The position numbers and the translations under genes were made by a program. Shown one piece after another: positions 13,091 to 15,018 of a stretch of 15,018 nucleotides of DNA. The stretch is from an uncultured Oceanobacillus sp. (GTDB taxonomy: Bacteria > Bacillota > Bacilli > Bacillales > Amphibacillaceae), in the NCBI GenBank assembly GCA_938004015.1, contig CALKWU010000083.1:1-15018 (forward strand), read 5' to 3'. The first letter of the stretch is position 1. Every line of letters begins with the position of its first letter. The notes under the pieces are model-generated. The model saw only the letters and a program-made list of their open reading frames with translations. It was not told the DNA's origin and did no database searches.

Positions 13091-14644
13091 TCATGCATGT
13101 TTATTTTTGTTTTTCATATGGATGGCAAGGCCAATCGCAAAGGTGATTCCCAACGTAATGACAAGCGGTAGGAGAATCATATCAAGAATCCCGACGAGCA
13201 AGTAGCCGATGGCAGCTACTCCGGCTGCAATCAATGCGTATGGAAGTTGCGTCAAAACGTGGTCGATATGGTTTGCTCCTGCTCCTGTCGCAGATAAAAT
13301 TGTTGTATCGGATATCGGTGAAGAATGATCCCCAAACACCGAACCTGCAAGCACTGCAGCCAATGTCGGCAACAAAAAGCCCGGATCGATGTTCATCGCC
13401 ACTTCAGCCCCAATCGGCAACATGATGCCGAATGTCCCCCAGGATGTTCCGGTAGCAAGAGCCATCAAACCGGATATGACGAAGAACAAGAATGGTAAAA
13501 ACAACTCGCTGATGGACGCATTATGGAGAACTTCCGCCAAGTATGCCCCAGTTTCAAGTGAACTGATGATGGAACCGATCATCCAAGCTAAAATCAAAAT
13601 GTAGATTGCCGGCATCATGGATTTCATCCCTTGAATGAAAATATCGCCGATTTTCGCTTTTGGCGCATCATGGATGGTATGGAGAATCCATGCGACGATG
13701 ACGGCAATCACACCACCGAGAAACAGCGATAAATTCACATCTGTATTGGCGAACATCGAAAGGATGGTGACTTCCCCTTCCGTTGCGATGGCGCCTGTAA
13801 TGAGCATGCTCGTCACCGTCGCAACGACAAGAACGATGATTGGCACGATCAGATGATATACTTTTCCTTTCGGGTGGGAATCGATTGTGTCGCCTAAATC
13901 ACCGGGAACATTGCTGTTTTCCGGGTCGACGAGTTCCCCTGTTTTCAGCGCCCGTTCTTCATGGACACGCATTTGACCGATATCGACATTCATGCAAGCG
14001 ACGATGAAAACGAGTAAAATAGCGGACAAGGCGTACAAATTCATCGGAATCATCCGGACGAACGCTTCAATCGGCTGAATATCCGCAATTCCGTTCGCGA
14101 TGAACACTGACCCTAAAATACCGATGATGAATGCTCCCCAACTGGATATCGGAGAAATGATCGTAATCGGTGCAGCCGTCGAATCGATAATATAGCTCAA
14201 TTTCGCCCGGGAAATCTTGTGCCTGTCTGTCACCGGTCTTGCAATTTGCCCGACTGCCAAACTTGTGAAATAATCGTCGATGAAAATAATGATGCCGAGA
14301 ACCGCCGTCATCAGCTTGGCACCGACACGGGTTTTAACCCGTTTCATCATCCACTCCCCAAAGGCTCTGCTCCCACCTGAACCTTGTAAAAATGCAGTCA
14401 TGATACCAAGCAACAATAAAAATCCAATCAACAATAAGTTGCCTAGGTTCAAAGAGCCGTCGACAACAAAAATTTCATAAAAGACGAGCCAGATTTCTTT
14501 CAACGAATCCCAAATATGAAAATCGTGAATGAAAAATGCACCGATGACGATTCCGGTTCCAAGGGACAACAATACCTTCCTCGTCACAATGACGAGAATC
14601 AGCATAATGAGTGCGGGAATAATCGAAAAAAATGTACCTACCAT
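13091..14644 (-). CDS. NhaC-superfamily transporter, probable lysine transporter
   Basis: A 517-residue integral membrane protein of the NhaC Na+/H+ antiporter superfamily. About 12 hydrophobic helices are visible. Signature blocks include SLAVGQIARPVTD, APITIISPISSWGAF, ATGTSWGTFGIMLPIG and SVFGDHSSPISDTTILSATG, the last two being the transport core. A hydrophilic loop (residues about 215-265, rich in acidic residues) divides the two halves. Homology alone says Na+/H+ antiporter. The complete lysine riboswitch in its leader (14771-14946) argues that the cargo is lysine, as proposed for other LYS-element-controlled NhaC-superfamily genes. The ATG at 14644 follows GGAGG by 7 nt. It is monocistronic: own promoter, riboswitch and terminator upstream, shared terminator downstream. 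Whether it imports or exports lysine cannot be read directly, but repression by lysine fits import. Confidence 0.88.
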   Translation of the reverse strand: MVGTFFSIIPALIMLILVIVTRKVLLSLGTGIVIGAFFIHDFHIWDSLKEIWLVFYEIFVVDGSLNLGNLLLIGFLLLLGIMTAFLQGSGGSRAFGEWMMKRVKTRVGAKLMTAVLGIIIFIDDYFTSLAVGQIARPVTDRHKISRAKLSYIIDSTAAPITIISPISSWGAFIIGILGSVFIANGIADIQPIEAFVRMIPMNLYALSAILLVFIVACMNVDIGQMRVHEERALKTGELVDPENSNVPGDLGDTIDSHPKGKVYHLIVPIIVLVVATVTSMLITGAIATEGEVTILSMFANTDVNLSLFLGGVIAVIVAWILHTIHDAPKAKIGDIFIQGMKSMMPAIYILILAWMIGSIISSLETGAYLAEVLHNASISELFLPFLFFVISGLMALATGTSWGTFGIMLPIGAEVAMNIDPGFLLPTLAAVLAGSVFGDHSSPISDTTILSATGAGANHIDHVLTQLPYALIAAGVAAIGYLLVGILDMILLPLVITLGITFAIGLAIHMKNKNKHA

Positions 14645-14704
14645 TTCATTGCCTCCAATTTGATTTGCACGGAGACACTTGAACGAATGGAAGGTACATG
14701 TTCA

Positions 14705-14743
14705 AACAAAAAACAATGACAGGAAATAACCATCATTGTTTTA
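14705..14743 (-). terminator. Riboswitch-controlled premature terminator
   Basis: On the minus strand, AAAACAATGA pairs with TCATTGTTTT (about 14742-14711) and is followed by a T-rich run. It lies between the lysine aptamer and the transporter ATG. Its loop contains GTTATTTCCT (14730-14721), which can instead pair with AGGATAAC (14764-14757) just 3' of the aptamer, forming an antiterminator. Confidence 0.82.
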
Positions 14744-14770
14744 TCCAACAATATACGTTATCCTCCACTT

Positions 14771-14946
14771 CGATCAGTAGTTCTCCATGCCTGCGTAGCA
14801 TGACAGTATGCCCCTTATTCAAGGACATACCAGCAGTAATAACCTGACGTTTATTACGCTTCGGCAAACAATCCTTTCACAGACATTCATCGTTGTCATC
14901 CTCCTGTCAGCTACTCTTATTGCCTGCGCCTCTACCTCACCGATCG
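14771..14946 (-). ncRNA. Lysine riboswitch (L box) aptamer
   Basis: About 176 nt on the minus strand, folding as a lysine aptamer. P1 pairs CGATC and GTAG with CTAC and GATCG, at its two ends. P2 carries the conserved GAGGCGC start and GGCAAT/ATTGTTTGCC pairing, with a loop-E-like AGAGTAG/GATGACAA region. GTGAAAGG and GCCGAAGCG (14866-14858) are the hallmark junction sequences. P3 is GTAATAA/TTATTAC, P4 is GTATG-CCTT/AAGG-CATAC, and P5 is CATGC/GCATG. The P2 loop CTGAC (14910-14906) is complementary to the P3 loop GTCAG (14848-14844), the known kissing interaction. It sits 127 bp upstream of the NhaC-type gene with a terminator between, so excess lysine should lower its expression. Confidence 0.95.
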
Positions 14947-14973
14947 GATAAGGTTTTATTCAGTTATGAAACT

Positions 14974-15002
14974 ACTATACTAGATTATCAGTCATTCTGC
15001 AA
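14974..15002 (-). promoter_or_regulatory. Promoter of the lysine-riboswitch leader
   Basis: On the minus strand, TTGCAG (15002-14997), a 17-nt spacer, then TATAGT (14979-14974), about 28 nt upstream of the aptamer. It would produce a leader of about 320 nt before the transporter ATG. Confidence 0.6.
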
Positions 15003-15018
15003 GTCATCTTGAATATCT

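Noticed and set aside
1..15018. CRISPR arrays, tRNA/rRNA genes, insertion sequences, prophage or replication origin
   Set aside because: No regularly spaced repeats, no cloverleaf-like or rRNA sequences, no transposase or integrase, and no DnaA-box cluster were seen on reading both strands.

Overview
The window reads as chromosomal core of a spore-forming member of the Bacillales (Bacillaceae-like). The evidence is the gene order, which follows the Bacillus subtilis yui/yum/yut/yun region (yuiB, NADH dehydrogenase, yumC, yutM, yuzD, yutI, yutH, yutG, yutE, yutD, lytH). Strong AGGAGG-type ribosome binding sites, frequent TTG starts and spore-linked genes (yutH, lytH) agree with this. Compared with the B. 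subtilis order as I recall it, thr/hom, yutF, yutC and lipA are not at their expected places. I see no insertion sequence, prophage, CRISPR array, tRNA or rRNA. No genus can be named from this alone.

Layout. 1-144: a bidirectional terminator and possibly the tail of a gene entering from the left. 145-2168 (minus): ybaK (Cys-tRNA(Pro) deacylase) downstream of putP (Na+/proline symporter). 2341-3960 (minus): yuiB membrane protein and a type II NADH dehydrogenase, divergent from yumC (ferredoxin/flavodoxin-NADP+ reductase, 4206-5198, plus). 5257-6737 (minus): yuzD, then the A-type iron-sulfur carrier yutM followed 15 bp later by a Crp/Fnr-family regulator. 6884-7108 (plus): the Nfu-type scaffold yutI. 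7152-8108 (minus): yutH, spore-coat-associated, kinase-like. 8200-8718 (plus): yutG. 8776-9866 (minus): yutE followed 14 bp later by a winged-helix regulator with SufR-like cysteine spacing. 9987/10002-11414 (plus): a FAAH/GatA-type amidase that appears to use a non-standard start codon. 11560-11850 (minus): yutD. 12085-13053 (plus): lytH, a secreted M23 peptidase. 13091-14644 (minus): an NhaC-superfamily transporter. 14645-15018: the transporter's leader, which holds a complete lysine riboswitch with terminator and promoter.

How it fits together. The middle of the window is an iron-sulfur and redox neighbourhood. It has two Fe-S assembly/carrier proteins (yutM, yutI), two flavin oxidoreductases, a CxxC thioredoxin-like protein (yuzD), a Crp/Fnr regulator with a cysteine pair spaced as in the lactic-acid-bacterial disulfide switch FLP, and a SufR-like regulator. 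The right end is the best functional inference: a lysine riboswitch upstream of a gene that homology alone would call a Na+/H+ antiporter marks it as a probable lysine transporter.

Least ordinary points: the riboswitch-controlled NhaC protein, the SufR-like cysteine pattern, the FLP-like cysteine pair, the apparent ATA start of the amidase, and a lysozyme-like N-terminal half in the LytH protein.
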